In this document: positions 10,636-22,770 of the stretch, piece after piece
How the letters are laid out: each line of letters opens with the position of its first letter
Position numbering within the stretch: the stretch's first letter is position 1
Source: Crambe crambe
Taxonomy: Eukaryota > Porifera > Demospongiae > Poecilosclerida > Crambeidae
Direction of reading: 5' to 3'
Assembly (NCBI GenBank): GCA_963924555.1
Contig: OZ004581.1
Location: forward strand, 9,277,338-9,341,337
Length of the DNA: 64,000 bases
Notes under the pieces: generated by a model
The model's input: only the letters and a program-made list of their open reading frames with translations
What the model was told of the DNA's origin: nothing
Database searches by the model: none
Made by a program: the position numbers and the translations under genes

Positions 10636-12240
10636 TCTTATTTGTTTGCACACTGTCACAGGTGCAGCTAGCATGATAACTGTATAAATAAAAGTTGAGC
10701 TTTGAGGTTGACCATTAAGAGCTTGCTACATGCTCCCTTCACAGTACAGAACGAGAGTTGCCATTGCCTATTGATAGAGAGCATGAGTCTATTCCCACTT
10801 GTACCACTAGATGCATCATTAGCTGATTATCTTGCCAAAACAGGTGCAAGTCACATGACCATATCAGTGGGATAATTACAAACCAGATGCAAGTCACATG
10901 ACCATATCAGTAGGATAATTACAAACCAGATGCAAGTCACATGACCATATCAGTGGGATAATTATAAGCCAGATGCAAGTCACATGACCATATCAGTGGG
11001 ATAATTACAAACCAGATCACAGACTGGAGCTAGCCATGGTGAGTGGATGGAGAGGAGTGTCCACTACAGGAGAAGGGGTAGACATTATGTGTTCTCTTAT
11101 CCATGGTGTGACCTCACTCCCTAAGAACCAGAACCTGGGCAGACTTAGTGCTGCTAGAGGCCATGGTCTTTCGTCCCCCCTGGAATTTCAGTACTATTGA
11201 CATAGTTACTAGCTATACAAGAAGCCTTCTATTCACCTTGAGTTCCCATACTGTAATGTTGTGTTGCTGAGTCAATGCTGACTACACCTGATGTTACCAA
11301 GGGCAACCACATGATACAGCAAATTCCTCCTGTGGTATGATACATATGAAGTAGGGTCCAACCCCACAATAAATTCTAAATAAATAGACTCTTTCAGATT
11401 GTTCAAGCTCTGTGTACAGTAGCAGGGAAGTAACTTAGCAACTGAGAAAGGTGAAACTTAATGAACCAATTGACTAGTGCCACATACGAGCAGTTAGAAA
11501 CTTAGAAAGTAAGGAAACAACTGCTGTGGTGGACCTGAAAGTACAGCTAGGGGTGTGCTAAACTTACATATTTTAGTGGACGCAATAATAATAGGTAACC
11601 AAAGAGAGTCACGTTCTGCTATCTAAGAATCAACCAATGTGGTAGCTTACAGACAAGGACTATGTTTGTGGGTTATGTGAGGTAGTAGGTGATAGGAACT
11701 TTCTGATTTCTGATGCTACCGGACTCCATTAGCAGGAGTGGTCCCTCACTTTCCAGGAGCTAGCCATGGGTCGGGAGATTAATGGGACTGAAACTTAGTG
11801 TTGATTGGATTGGGTTCTCCCCTGATGGCATAAAAGCCTCTAGACCAGCAAACAGGAGTATTTCACTGTTTTATGTGAAATAGGTTCTATCAGGTAATTG
11901 GTCCTAGCTAGTAGAGTGGCGGACAAATACATTTCCAAAAGTTACTTTTTAATTTTTCTCTAAAAACTTTCTCAAACACATACACACACTCCACTGAGTA
12001 CGGTAACCCTTGTGCATGTCCACTGGATCTGTTGTTTTCTTACCACTATTAACAACTTAGGCAATGGCAACTCTCGTTCTGTACTGTGAAGGGAGCATGT
12101 AGCAAGTGCATGATGGTCAACCTCAAAGCTCAAGTTTTATTTGAGAGAAAAGGTACTGTACATGTGTGAGAAAGATCACCTTATCATGTGAGCTAGCTAG
12201 CTGCACTTGTGTGCTAACAAATAAGATAGTGTGTAAACAG
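10636..12240. mobile_element. Large inverted-repeat (foldback-like) unit
   Basis: The left arm (about 10,640-10,780; includes GAGCTTTGAGGTTGACC and ACAGAACGAGAGTTGCC) is repeated inverted at about 12,055-12,235. The 1.3 kb between has no credible ORF, but holds a short tandem repeat (10,845-11,015). The arms are imperfect, so this is an older element or a rearrangement. Confidence 0.55.
10845..11015 (+). repeat. Tandem repeat, about 43 bp x 4
   Basis: Four nearly identical copies of a unit containing GTCACATGACCATATCAG and GGATAATTACAAACCAGA. Each copy carries a CACATGACC box. Copies differ by one or two bases. Confidence 0.9.
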
Positions 12241-13324
12241 GTCAACAATGACTCTGCAATTTCTCATTGTTGTTCATCCACTCTCTCTGCTGGTATTTGG
12301 AAATTAGGTTAAAATTATAGTGAATGATCAAGGTGCTAGGTGAATTAAGACCACACACATCACACTGACAGAACTTGCATACCCCATAACTGGTCAACAA
12401 TGACTCAGTCAGAAATGGTAAGCCATTGTTGCCCATGCACATTGGCTTCCACTTTATTAGTGTACAATTCCAACAGTTATTTTAAAAGAAACTTATGACC
12501 ATAAGGATTAGAGATTTTAGCTTATGTGGTCAGTCTTCTTGCTGCTAATAATGGCAGGGGCATGTCACATGACTTATTCTACAGAGTTCCCATAGAATGC
12601 AATTCAGTAGACTGATAGCCCAGCTGCCATTCCTGAAGCAATAACAGTGAGGATTAACAGACCATTCAGAGAATTGTTATAAACTGCCCAGTTTAAACGC
12701 AAATTGCCACAGGCCCTCCACCTATTGACCACTGTAATAAGTTGACCTTCAGGCTTCAGCTACATGCCAGACATGCTGTCAGATATGCCAGGGACAAGAT
12801 GATTATGACAGTAGGTATTTATGAATCCCTGGTCATAGAAGGATACATAAATCACTGGTAGAATACTGTATCTCCATTACACATTATGCTCATGTCAACA
12901 CTTGGAATTTCAGAATACACCATTACTTACTACTTCATCTAGACTCACTTTTCCCAGTCTTGCTTTTGGCAACCAAGCTATGAACATGTGATCGTTAAAA
13001 GGACCAGAGGACTATTATAAAGTAAGTTCCTTGCATCAGCTAGTATCTGTCAAACATGGAAATAACACCAGGACTGTCTCTAATCTGATTAGAGGGGATG
13101 GTCCAGATTTGATGGATGTCCATGCAACCTTTGTGGACACTATTTGGATCAGCAAACTGATTAAAGAAAAGTGACCTGCCAATGGACAATGCACCCAAGC
13201 AGTTGCATTGATTGAATAGAAATCTGTGGTACCTAGTATACTAAGGTGTGGTTTGTTCCACTGTGTTACAAACACACACACACAGTAGTACCTGGAAATA
13301 TTCAGCACCTCCATTATGAGTTTT
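12241..13324. other. No gene recognised
   Basis: Only short ORFs without domains. The phrase CTGCTAATAATGGCAGGGGCATG near 12,540 resembles sequences near 9.52 and 27.8 kb, so part of this is the same dispersed repeat background. Confidence 0.4.
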
Positions 13325-13471
13325 CGACTTCCTTCACTTCCTGTGTAGGAGGAAGTAAACCCTCCGTTCTGCTATGTCATGTCATGGAATATGATGTCTC
13401 ATGCACTGTACTCACAGCTAAGTCTAAGTCCTCCTCCCCCTCTCTTACAAAGCCTTTCTCCATGTCAAAGT
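13325..13471 (-). pseudogene. EIF3J: eIF3j relic (internal exon plus start of next)
   Basis: The exon 13,416-13,471, bounded by an AG acceptor and GTGAGT, encodes DFDMEKGFVREGEEDLDLA, matching the acidic N-terminal exon at 30,630-30,712 and 36,228-36,298. The next exon begins (GAAGTGAAGG...) at 13,340 but diverges and meets a stop within a few codons. The first exon found at 30,995-31,013 in another copy is absent. It is a dead fragment just downstream of gene A. Confidence 0.65.
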
Positions 13472-13641
13472 CTGAAAAAGCCACATAGAACGCAACCAAT
13501 CAGAATCCTCACTGTTGACATCACCAAAGTCTGTTTTATTAATCGGTAAAGGATCGATTTTTTGCGCTGATTCTTATTTTGCGCGCGCATTAAATTTGAT
13601 CGATGGATGGAGGGGGTTAAAAAGGACATGTAAAATAAAGA

Positions 13642-16600
13642 TCACAAGAACTTCTCCCAACAGTACTTCATTTCAATACTAATTACAATATCTTTTCGGT
13701 TGACCAAAGGGTCTCTGAGGGCTGTGCAGAGACTTTTCCAAGATGGTGGCTGACTTCCCTTCATCTTTAACCACTGCTCAATGAGATCCTTCATGCATCC
13801 ATTGATATCATTGGCATTATCATATCTGATTTTCTCAACTTCCGCATCTGGCAGTCCTAAAGCCGCTCCAAGATCTCTCCACTCCCTCACTATGCCAATC
13901 AGTGCTGTCCTCACATTACGATAGGCTGCATGCAAGCAAATAACGACTCATTAAATTATATATTTGGTAGTGCTATTACATGTGCATGCTACAAGTAAAC
14001 TATCCATTCACTCAAGGTGTCATCTCTAACTTCAACTGATTTCCTTGTTGGTTCACTCTATAGACATACACAGTGTGTGTAAGTTGTCTTTAAATCATAA
14101 AAGATGACATTCTTTATAATTATACTTACATCAGAAGGACTACTTGTTCCTTGTGGTTGAGGTTTGTTGGTTAAAGATGGTATGGAATGAGTAGATGGAT
14201 TTTGTAGAATTTGAGGTTCTGAGAGATAGGAAAAACTATAATCATTAGCAATTAAATTTTTACAGCTATAAATATATATTATAGCCAGATAAATACATAC
14301 ACAATATGCATACTAGTAATGTTGCTATACATACCTTTCTCAAATTCCAGCTGCATCCATCTATCAAATTCCTTGCTCTTTTCCCAGTGTTGTTCTCTGT
14401 CTAATTCACTCACTTGGGCCTATAATAACCATTATTATTAAACAGTAGCTACTTAGCAATACTTACAGCTGGAGCAAGTAAATGTGGCTGCCTCATCAAT
14501 ACTGCATGGATATGATAATGTGATGGTGTTATTAACTTGCACATTATAACTAGCTGTAGCTATTAACCTTCTTCAAATTGTACTTTTGGCCGATTCATTT
14601 CCTCGTTCTCCTTTTTGCTCAATTGTAGCTGTGTTAATTATAGTTACTCGTGAATCACTTATTGATAAAACCACATGCAGTAAACTGTGCACTTACAGAA
14701 GTACCAAGTGATTGCTGATGAGGTGGACCAGTTGAAGATGCTGACTGAGTCAGCCAAAGCTGATGTGAAATTTGACGCTCTACAAAAGTAAAAGGATCGA
14801 GTATCCATCTAGCTGAGCTACACACTTCACCTTTCTCCAATTCTTTCTTCAACTGATCAATCTCCTTGTTCTTTTCGTGTATTTCTCTGTCCTTTGAACT
14901 CAGTTGCTGCTCATAGCGCTCCTTGTGCTTGTGGAGAATCAATCTGGAAAAAAGTGATATTAGCAGGTCAATAATACAATCATCACAAGTATACTTTTTC
15001 TGCATGTCTTGCATGCCTATACTGCTCAGATGCTGGAGGAGGTGAGGTCTGGATACTATCTCCATCTCTTCCTGCCACAGGTCTAGCAAAATCCTTGCAT
15101 TATAATTGATGTCTTTCAAGTGTTCTGACATCTCCAAGGCTTCTGCTAGTTCCTTCACCTTCTTACACTTCTGAACCTCAATGGCAATAACCTCAAGTTC
15201 AGAGGAAGAGATAGTAGCAATCTCCTGAAAAAAAAAACAAAAAAAACTGTTAAATAACACCCACTTATCTTAGTTACTATATAACTACTCACTTGTCGAA
15301 TACTCAACCAAAAGTTTTGATCAATACTTAATTTTGTCCGAACACTTTTTTCACAAACTAGTGCAGGATTAGAAATGGTGGTGTCTGCTGGAAGGATGAC
15401 GAAATGATCTCTACGTGGACAACCTTCACACTTCAATGCAAAATTGATGCCGATCCCTGGCAGCCATTTCTTGACTTCTATGAACAAGTGTTGAATGATT
15501 TCAAGTATGGCATGACATGAACTTATGAAGGTGGGACATTTGTACGTCCTTGAATCGATACGTTGTATGTCAATTCTCACACTAAACTTTTCTTCTGTAA
15601 TAAAAAGTCGGTCCAGTTGCTGTCCAGGAGATCCAAACAAGAATTGGATTTGATTTCGATATATCTTCTTATCGACTGGTAGATGACATTTACGGTGCTT
15701 TGACATGACTGCTGCCAGTTGAGTGAAGAAGCCTGGAGGCAAGTAGTTGGTGCTGAAAACAAGATGCAATGGAATTGCAGAATTGATGGCAGTGCTAGTT
15801 GAGTGTGGATCATCAACATTCGGTAAATAAGGTAGCATGGATGGAACGAAATATTTCCTACCATGACTATGTTTTTCAATACTGATTTTAGCAATGATCA
15901 AGAAATGCTCCAATAGATCCACAATCTGTTGAGGTTGCAACTCTTTCTGAGCTCTCAATACTTTTTGGTATAATGATTCTACCAATACTCCATCCTCACG
16001 CAGCAACTTCCAGAGACGTTCATTTCTATATTCTTCTCGCCCTTCCAGTGCCAACAAACGGGCTATTTGCTTGATGAGCCATTGAGGGTCAGCAATGACA
16101 CAAGACTTCAAGCTGGGGATGTCAGAGTAGTGAAAGAACACGGCAAGATCATGATAGAATGTAAGGATGCTAGTAAGAGTATCTTCAGGGATAAAACATC
16201 CTCTGCATAGTTCCTTCACTTCCTCTAAAGAAACTACTGGCTTCTTTTGAGATCTGGCATATCTCTGGAACACTTTCCTGAATAGCAACCAAGTGATTGG
16301 AGTACGAATAGATAAATCTTCTGTTGCAAAGTTACTCACAGTTTCACGAATGAGCTTAAAAGTGGGATCTTCTTTCATCTCTCCTTTACCAGCTGTCGTG
16401 TTATCGACTATTGCTCCATCCAAAACAATATCAGAAAAAACTTTATCTGCAATTTCTGAAGAAAGCTTTTCAAGAATCTCTTGTTTCCTTTCCTTAACAG
16501 AAATATCATCACCATGTGAACCAACTGGCAGAATGCGAGGATATTTGGGGACTTCTTCATCTTCTACAATTTCTTTATCGATAATGAGCCTCTTATTCAA

Positions 16601-17414
16601 GAGAGTAGCATGAATGGTGGATATCCACTGCACCATCAGGTCAAGTGTGGATATATCTTCTAGATGCTCAGTGGCTCTTCCTTTCAAATACGTGAGTGAC
16701 CGACATTGATCATGGAGATCACGTCTGGCATCAAACATTAAGAGAAACAATGTCCTCGCTGTTAGGAATGCAGGAAGAATTTTAAGAAAAACTGGCTGGC
16801 CTCCACAATCCCACACATGCAGATAAACTTCCTCTTCAATAAATGGGTCATCAGTGGTTATAACAGAAAGAATCTCTTTCAAAATCCCCTCAATCAATGG
16901 GTGGTCAAACTTGGGGGCAGTTTTACTAGGTTGATTTTTGTCACTGCTCACATCACTTCTTGCGGCAGAATTGGAATCTTTGTGGTCAAAAATAGTTTGT
17001 ATCAACTGAGCAAGTCCTTTGATTTCATCAGCATCAGTTATTTTAGTCCAGTACTTTCTTTCCTGGCTGCAGGCCCAGTAACTCTCAGTGGGGCGGAGGG
17101 AGAACGTGTCAGCGACCTGGGTGCTGTAGGCTTCACAGGGAAGGGGCAGATTCATCAAGCCATTGAGTAGACTGCTCTTGCCCACACCTCCAGGACCAAC
17201 GATCATCACACGAGCATATGCAACCTTTGTTTCACCCTGCCCCAGGGCATTAAGGTAATCCACTGAAAATCAAATGTACCAAAATAATTAATATCTATCA
17301 AAATAAAAATATTACCTTCAGTCCTTGAGGCTCGAATCTCAATAAAAAAGAATTCAACATGGAAACGAAGTTTATTTACAAGTGAATTATGCACAAAAGA
17401 CATACACTCACCAC
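13642..17414 (-). CDS. Gene A: Roc-COR GTPase with death domains (3' exons)
   Basis: Exons, all with GT/AG borders and matching phases: 17,412-17,414 (GTG), 17,316-17,337, 15,293-17,262, 14,995-15,224, 14,831-14,943, 14,697-14,779, 14,568-14,628, 14,467-14,501, 14,335-14,419, 14,130-14,218, 14,012-14,057, 13,642-13,925. The big exon has a Roc GTPase (P-loop GPGGVGKSS near residue 22, switch WDCGGQ near 150, PVGSHGDD) and a COR domain (DPQWLIKQIA). Then follow a death-like fold (ELEVIAIEVQ...LLDLWQ), coiled coil, a Pro/Ser/Gln linker and a C-terminal death domain (EWRDLGAALGLPDAEVEKI...PPSWKSLCTAL). The family is known for signalling and self-association. No LRR or ankyrin repeats are seen. 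The reading frame is intact. Immune or cell-death signalling is an inference. Confidence 0.88.
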
Positions 17415-17506
17415 CTGAAAATATGAACACCACAACAGTGAAAGTATTATGAGATTCAGTGAGCGAGAACAGAAAGAAAACTGACTGTCAACACATTAAT
17501 TTTGGT

Positions 17507-20030
17507 AGAGTAACAATGCAGAGAGTGAGTCAGTCAGTTCAGAATAACTTACTCGCTGAAGGAATGAAATTAAGCATCAAAAGACGTCAGTGAAGGTACA
17601 ACAGGGTAAGAAAATAGACAGCATGTAAGTAACAATGTAGAGAGTGAGTCAGTTCAGAATAACTTACTCGCTGAAGGAATGAAATTAAGCATCAAAAGAC
17701 GACAGTGAAGGTACAACAGGGTAAGAGAATAGACAGCATGTAAGTAACAATGCAGAGAGTGAGTCTGTTCAGAATAATTTACCGGCTGAAGAAGAGCATC
17801 AAAATACGACAGTGAAGATACGACAGCGTAAGAGAGTAGACAGCATGTAAGTAACAATGCAGGGAGTGAGACTGTTCAGAATAACTTACTTTCTGAAGGA
17901 ATGAAATTAAGCATCATGAAGGTACGACAGGGTAAGAGAATAGACAGTATGTAAGTAACAATGCAGAAAGTGAGACAATTCTGAATAACTTACATCCTGA
18001 AAGAATGAAATTAAGCATCAAAATATGACAGTGAAAGCATCAAAATACGACAGTGAAGATACGACAGTGTAAGAGAATAGACAGCATATAAGTAACAATG
18101 CAGAGAGTGAGTCTGTTCAGAATAACTTACCAGCTGAAGAGTGAAGATACGACAGTGTAAGAGAATAGACAGCATGTAAGTAACAATGCAGAGAGTGAGT
18201 CTGTTCAGAATAACTTACATACTGAAGGAGAGCATCATAATATGACAATGAAGGTACGACAGTGTAAGAGAATAGACAGCATGTAAGTAACAATGCAGAG
18301 AGTGAGTCTGTTCAGAATAACTTACATACTGAAGGAGAGCATCATAATACGACAATGAAGGTACAACAGTGTAAGAGAATAGACAGCATGTAAGTAACAA
18401 TGCAGAGAGTGAGTCTGTTCAGAATAACTTACATACTGAAGGAGAGCATCATAATACGACAATGAAGGTACAACAGTGTAAGAGAATAGACAGCATGTAA
18501 GTAACAATGCAGAGAGTGAGTCATTTCAGAATAACTTACAAGCTGAAGGAATAAAATTTATCATCAAAATACGACAGGGAAGGCATGACAGGGTAAGAGA
18601 ATAGACAGTATGTAAGTAACAATGCAGAGAGTGAGTCTGTTCAGAATAACTTACAGGCTGAAGGAATGAAATTTATCATCAAAATAAAACATTGAAGGTA
18701 CGACAGGGTAAGAGAATAGACAGCATGTAAGTAACAATGCAGAGAGTGAGTCTGTTCAGAATAACTTACCGACTGAAGGAGAGCATCAAAATACGACAGT
18801 GAAGGTACAACAGTGTAAGAGAATAGACAGCATGTAAGTAACAATGCAGAGAGTGAGTCTGTTCAGAATAACTTACCGGCTGAAGAGTGAAGATACGACA
18901 GTGTAAGAGAATAGACAGCATGTAAGTAACAATACAGAGAGTGAGTCTGTTCAGAATAACTTACCGACTGAAGGAGAGCATCAAAATACGACAGTGAAGG
19001 TACAACAGTGTAAGAGAATAGACAGCATGTAAGTAACAATGCAGAGAGTGAGTCTGTTCAGAATAACTTACAATCTGAAGGAATGAAATTTATCATCAAA
19101 ATACGACAGTGAAGATACGATAGTGTAAGAGAATAGACAGCATGTAAGTAACAATGCAGAGAGTGAGTCTGTTCAGAATAACTTACATACTGAAGGAGAG
19201 CATCATAATACAACAATGAAGGTACGACAGTGTAAGAGAATAGACAGCATGTAAGTAACAATGCAGAGAGTGAGTCATTTCAGAATAACTTACAAGCTGA
19301 AGGAATAAAATTTATCATCAAAATACGACAGGGAAGGCATGACAGGGTAAGAGAATAGACAGTATGTAAGTAATAATGCAGAGAGTGAGTCTGTTCAGAA
19401 TAACTTACAGGCTGAAGGAATGAAATTTATCATCAAAATAAAACATTGAAGGTATGACAGTGTAAGAGAATAGACAGCATGTAAGTAACAATGCAGAGAG
19501 TGAGTCTGTTCAGAATAACTTACATTCTGAAGGAATGAAATTTATCATCAAAATACAACATTGAAGGTACGACAGTGTAAGAGAATAGACAGCATGAAAG
19601 TAACAATTCAGTCATTTCAGAATAACTTACATCCTGAAGGAATGAAATTTAACATCAAAATACAGCAGGGAAGGTGTGATAGGGTAAGAGAATAGACAGT
19701 ATGAGTGAATCTGTTCAGAATAACTTACATCCTGAAGGAGAGCATCAAATACAACAGTGAAGATACAACAGTGTAAGAGAATAGACAGCATGTAAGTAAC
19801 AATGCAGAGAGTGAGTCAGTTCAGAATAACTTACCACCTGAAGGAAGGTACGACAGGGTAACAGCATGTAAGTAACAATGCAGAAAGTGAGTCAGTTCAA
19901 AATAACTTACCCGCTGAAGGAATACAACAGTGAAGGTATGACAGGGCATGTAAGTAACAATGCAGAGAGTGATCCTGAAGGAACAAATATATCAGTGGTG
20001 GAATGACAGGGTAGGGTAAGATGACAAGTT
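17507..20030 (-). repeat. Gene A one-codon-exon array (about 23 units)
   Basis: Units of about 107 bp. On the minus strand each has a branch-point-like CTTAA or similar, an acceptor ending TTCAG, three bases, then GTAAGT. In gene order the triplets translate as R V D D N P L Y I S, then P S P L Y Y Y L D K, then P R R. The outermost unit (near 19,970) has lost its donor. The triplet nearest the GTPase is CGA at 17,553-17,555. The array lies between the MSDKK exon and the GTG one-codon exon, all in phase 0. The splice-signal layout is seen directly; that the triplets are exons is inferred and needs transcripts. Confidence 0.75.
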
Positions 20031-20321
20031 TCATGAATAATAATTATCCATTGACAGAAAAAATTTTTTATGAAAATAATAATGTTATCACTTGTGTGTG
20101 GTGTGTGTGTGTGTGCATACGTGTAATAAATATGTAGTATGTAGTGGATGGCTCATGCTTCACCTGTTAAGTTTCTTAGTCTAGAATGGATCTGTTTGTT
20201 AGCACATGCACGTGTGCAAGTTCGAGGGGTGTGACCAGTTGGCCATTGAATCTATGTCAATTAAGCTTTTGATGATTCATGAATATTTTTGACCCTTGCT
20301 ATACGGTAATGAAGGACTTAC

Positions 20322-20377
20322 CAGGAGAAGGTGTGAATTCCAACATCAAGTAGAATGTGTATGGTGTGAAAGAACAT
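20322..20377 (-). other. Exon-like segment, gene A version
   Basis: Counterpart of 152-210 and 56,064-56,122, reading MFFHTIHILLDVGIHTFS and then a GTAAGT donor. It is one codon shorter than the other two, with the frame kept. There is no clear acceptor, and the exit phase does not suit the array exons. Confidence 0.35.
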
Positions 20378-20410
20378 TATGGCAAGTAGCTATGATAATG
20401 TTAGTCTCAC

Positions 20411-20413
20411 CTC
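20411..20413 (-). CDS. One-codon exon (GAG) between exon 1 and array, gene A
   Basis: A T-rich acceptor ending TTTAG, then GAG, then GTGAGA. The same codon sits at the same relative place in genes B (56,161-56,163) and C (249-251). It lies outside the tandem array, which argues that one-codon exons are a feature of the gene and not only of the repeat. Confidence 0.55.
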
Positions 20414-20479
20414 CTAAATAAAATGATACACTAAGTAAAGGTCATGATCATAACAACCCTTCAAGTTTCAAACATTGAG

Positions 20480-20990
20480 ATCTGGTGCAGATCTAGTCTG
20501 TGGCGCCGGACCCTTTACCTCCTTTTTCTTGGGGGCAGGGGGAGGGAAAGGGTCTGGCAGCCAACTCTGGAATGTCAACGCTGCCAGGACAGCAGCCTAA
20601 TCAGATTGCAAGGAATTGGTGTGTGCCTTAATAATAACCCATGTGTTTCCCAGATCCAAATGGTAGTCCTGTGTATGGAGTGCTTCAAGAAGTATTTTCA
20701 AAGCTGGGATTCAAACATATAGCTTAGTCAGACTAAACTATGTGGACTAGCAGTAAGCTCCACCCATCAATATTACATACTTCCAACACACAATACTAGT
20801 GCCCACTATCCATCTCATCATGTCACCTAGTCTGGTGAGGGTCAGCCACTACATGTCACCACCACACCCATCTTACCACAGCCCTTCTGTGTTGATGTGC
20901 ATTGGTACACCCTAGTCTCCCGCACCAATCCTTTACCAATCACGAGGGAAGGAAAGGGTCTGGTGACTTGCCCATACAAGCGGAATGCGG
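20480..20990. mobile_element. MITE-related fragments
   Basis: Sequence at about 20,500-20,570 (CCGGACCCTTTACC ... GGGAAAGGGTCTGG) and at about 20,915-20,970 (CACGAGGGAAGGAAAGGGTCTGG) resembles the ends of the TA-flanked MITE at 4.17-4.59 kb. They lie in the intron between exon 1 and the array of gene A. Boundaries are unclear. Confidence 0.45.
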
Positions 20991-21517
20991 CATGCAGTTT
21001 TGTCAACATAAACAATGCGAGACCACAACATAGATTATCTGCTACAGCAGAGTAGTACTATGAATTTCAGGATGGTTGTCAGAGAAATAGGTAGTAGGCT
21101 TACAAACCACATGTTATGATTGGCACTTGGAACCTTCTCCCTTGCAGTTGGTAAATGGTCAGTGCGTGAGACTAGGTATACCCCCATATATAATAATGCT
21201 CCTCTCATAGCATAGATTAGTTGCATCAGAATGTAGTGTACATGAACTTTGAACCCTTAGCTAGAACGCATGTGCTAATACCGCTATGTAGCTTGAGTAA
21301 GAGTGTTGACATTGAGGGGTTGACATTGGCATTGAGGGGTTGGGTTCATAATGATATCTGATACCTAATTCACTCAAAGTACTACCATTCCTGTACTTCA
21401 TGGCAGCTAGCATGTTTAGCTAGCTATATTATCTTTAATTACGAGCATGAAGTCACCTTGTCCTAATTTAATACAGGACTTTGATAAATAATGGTGACTC
21501 ATTAAACTAGCACTTAC

Positions 21518-21583
21518 AAAAAATGGTGTAGCCCTACTAGAAGTAACCTCCTTCTTTCTCTTTTTCTTCTTCTTATCGCTCAT
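21518..21583 (-). CDS. First coding exon of gene A (MSDKK family)
   Basis: ATG at 21,583 opens 22 codons: MSDKKKKKRKKEV then TSSRATPFF, ending on a whole codon at a GTAAGT donor. The start is chosen because the same ATG-Ser-Asp-Lys-Lys begins genes B and C, and because the GC-rich upstream segment resembles that of the 5.4-kb relic. The lysine run could act as a nuclear or membrane-binding signal, but this is speculation. The next exons downstream are the GAG one-codon exon at 20.41 kb and the array. Confidence 0.72.
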
Positions 21584-22219
21584 GGTCGATATTTCTTACC
21601 AAAAATTTCTTACCTGAGATATAAAGCTTTAACAATCGGTTACGTCCCTTTTTGGTCACGCCCGGCCCTTATTAGCCAGCTAGCTAGCTAGTGTGCAGAC
21701 TGCGCATGTGCAATAAACCAAAGTTAACTTAGGAACGATTAATATACGCATGCGCATTGCTGTTCATACGCATGCGTAGTTGCTATTCAACCTTAGTAAC
21801 CATTCTGCTCTCAAGAGGCTGCTTGTGTCAAATACAAAATTTCCCTACCCACCCTCCCTTGTCTGTTGGTCTGACTCCTTTTTCCAACATGACCGTGCTG
21901 TCTTCTGGTGTACGTACATGAGAGTAAGTTGAGACTGCTCCCAACTTCTCCCTCCATGATATGCAGGCCCTAGCTATACTCTAACACTTATTCCACCCCA
22001 AAGTGCATGCTGATGTCATTATAATATCGTAATAGGCTGATTGCCTAAGGCCATGGGTAAGGCAATTGTAGCCATGCTGTGTAACTTATATTTGGGGAGG
22101 AATTACCAAGCTCTAATATCAGCAAGCTGCAGTCACCAGAATCCAGCACACCCTCCAAATATCCGGTGAGCTACATCACGCACATTGCTATTGAGGTAAG
22201 GTACTATACTACTATTAGC
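21584..22219 (-). promoter_or_regulatory. Gene A upstream region
   Basis: GGTCACGCC and GTGCAGACTGCGCATG near 21,650-21,720 match the segment upstream of the 5.36-kb relic exon. No TATA box can be assigned. Beyond 21,750 I see no gene; short repeats of GCTA occur. Confidence 0.4.
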
Positions 22220-22580
22220 GATTCCGGAAGCCATACATTTCCTGAAACTTTGGCCGGCCAGCGCAGCCTGACGGTTATAGAAGCGCTTGATGTTTAGATA
22301 TCACTAGCTAGCTTATAACAAGGCCTACCTGCTGGTGTGGGTTAACCAAGGAACAGGTGAAGCACATAGATGTTATACAGATTTACCGTTTTCCCCATAT
22401 AAATCTCCATAGAACTAAAAATCAACGGCGCTAACTGTGAACATAACACACTGGTTCATTTGGTGTTTGAGTAGTTAGTACATTTATTAAGCTGCTGCTG
22501 GATATGAGTTAAGCGTTCATGTGTTGATTGATCTTTGAGATAGAGCTAGTTATATGTGGGCAGGTCTAGCTTCCGGAATC
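22220..22580. mobile_element. Short TIR element (MITE-like)
   Basis: GATTCCGGAAGC at the left and its exact inverse at the right bound about 360 bp without an ORF. The ends are short, so this is a moderate call. Confidence 0.45.
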
Positions 22581-22726
22581 ACTACTACTATTGCTTAATT
22601 AGTCTTATGTATACAATAATTTAGCTTCCTTTTCTAGTGACTATAGTTAACGCAGTTTTCAGGTTGGTTGTCCAGAAAAATTTTCCCTTCACTGCACATG
22701 CGTAGTGTGCTACAGCGTGCAACTTT

Positions 22727-22749
22727 GCTAGCTAGCTAGCTAGCTAGCT
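22727..22749. repeat. GCTA microsatellite
   Basis: Perfect tetranucleotide repeat of five to six copies just upstream of the PB1-like ORF. Confidence 0.9.
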
Positions 22750-22770
22750 CTGTTTAGGTTTACCCTGTAA

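Noticed and set aside
13036-13488. ORFs overlapping the eIF3j relic
   Set aside because: They are not in the frame of the conserved exon and lack any supporting feature.
16293-17170. Plus-strand ORFs opposite the Roc-COR exon (also 33,565-34,442)
   Set aside because: They are antisense shadows. Conservation between the copies follows from the coding strand.
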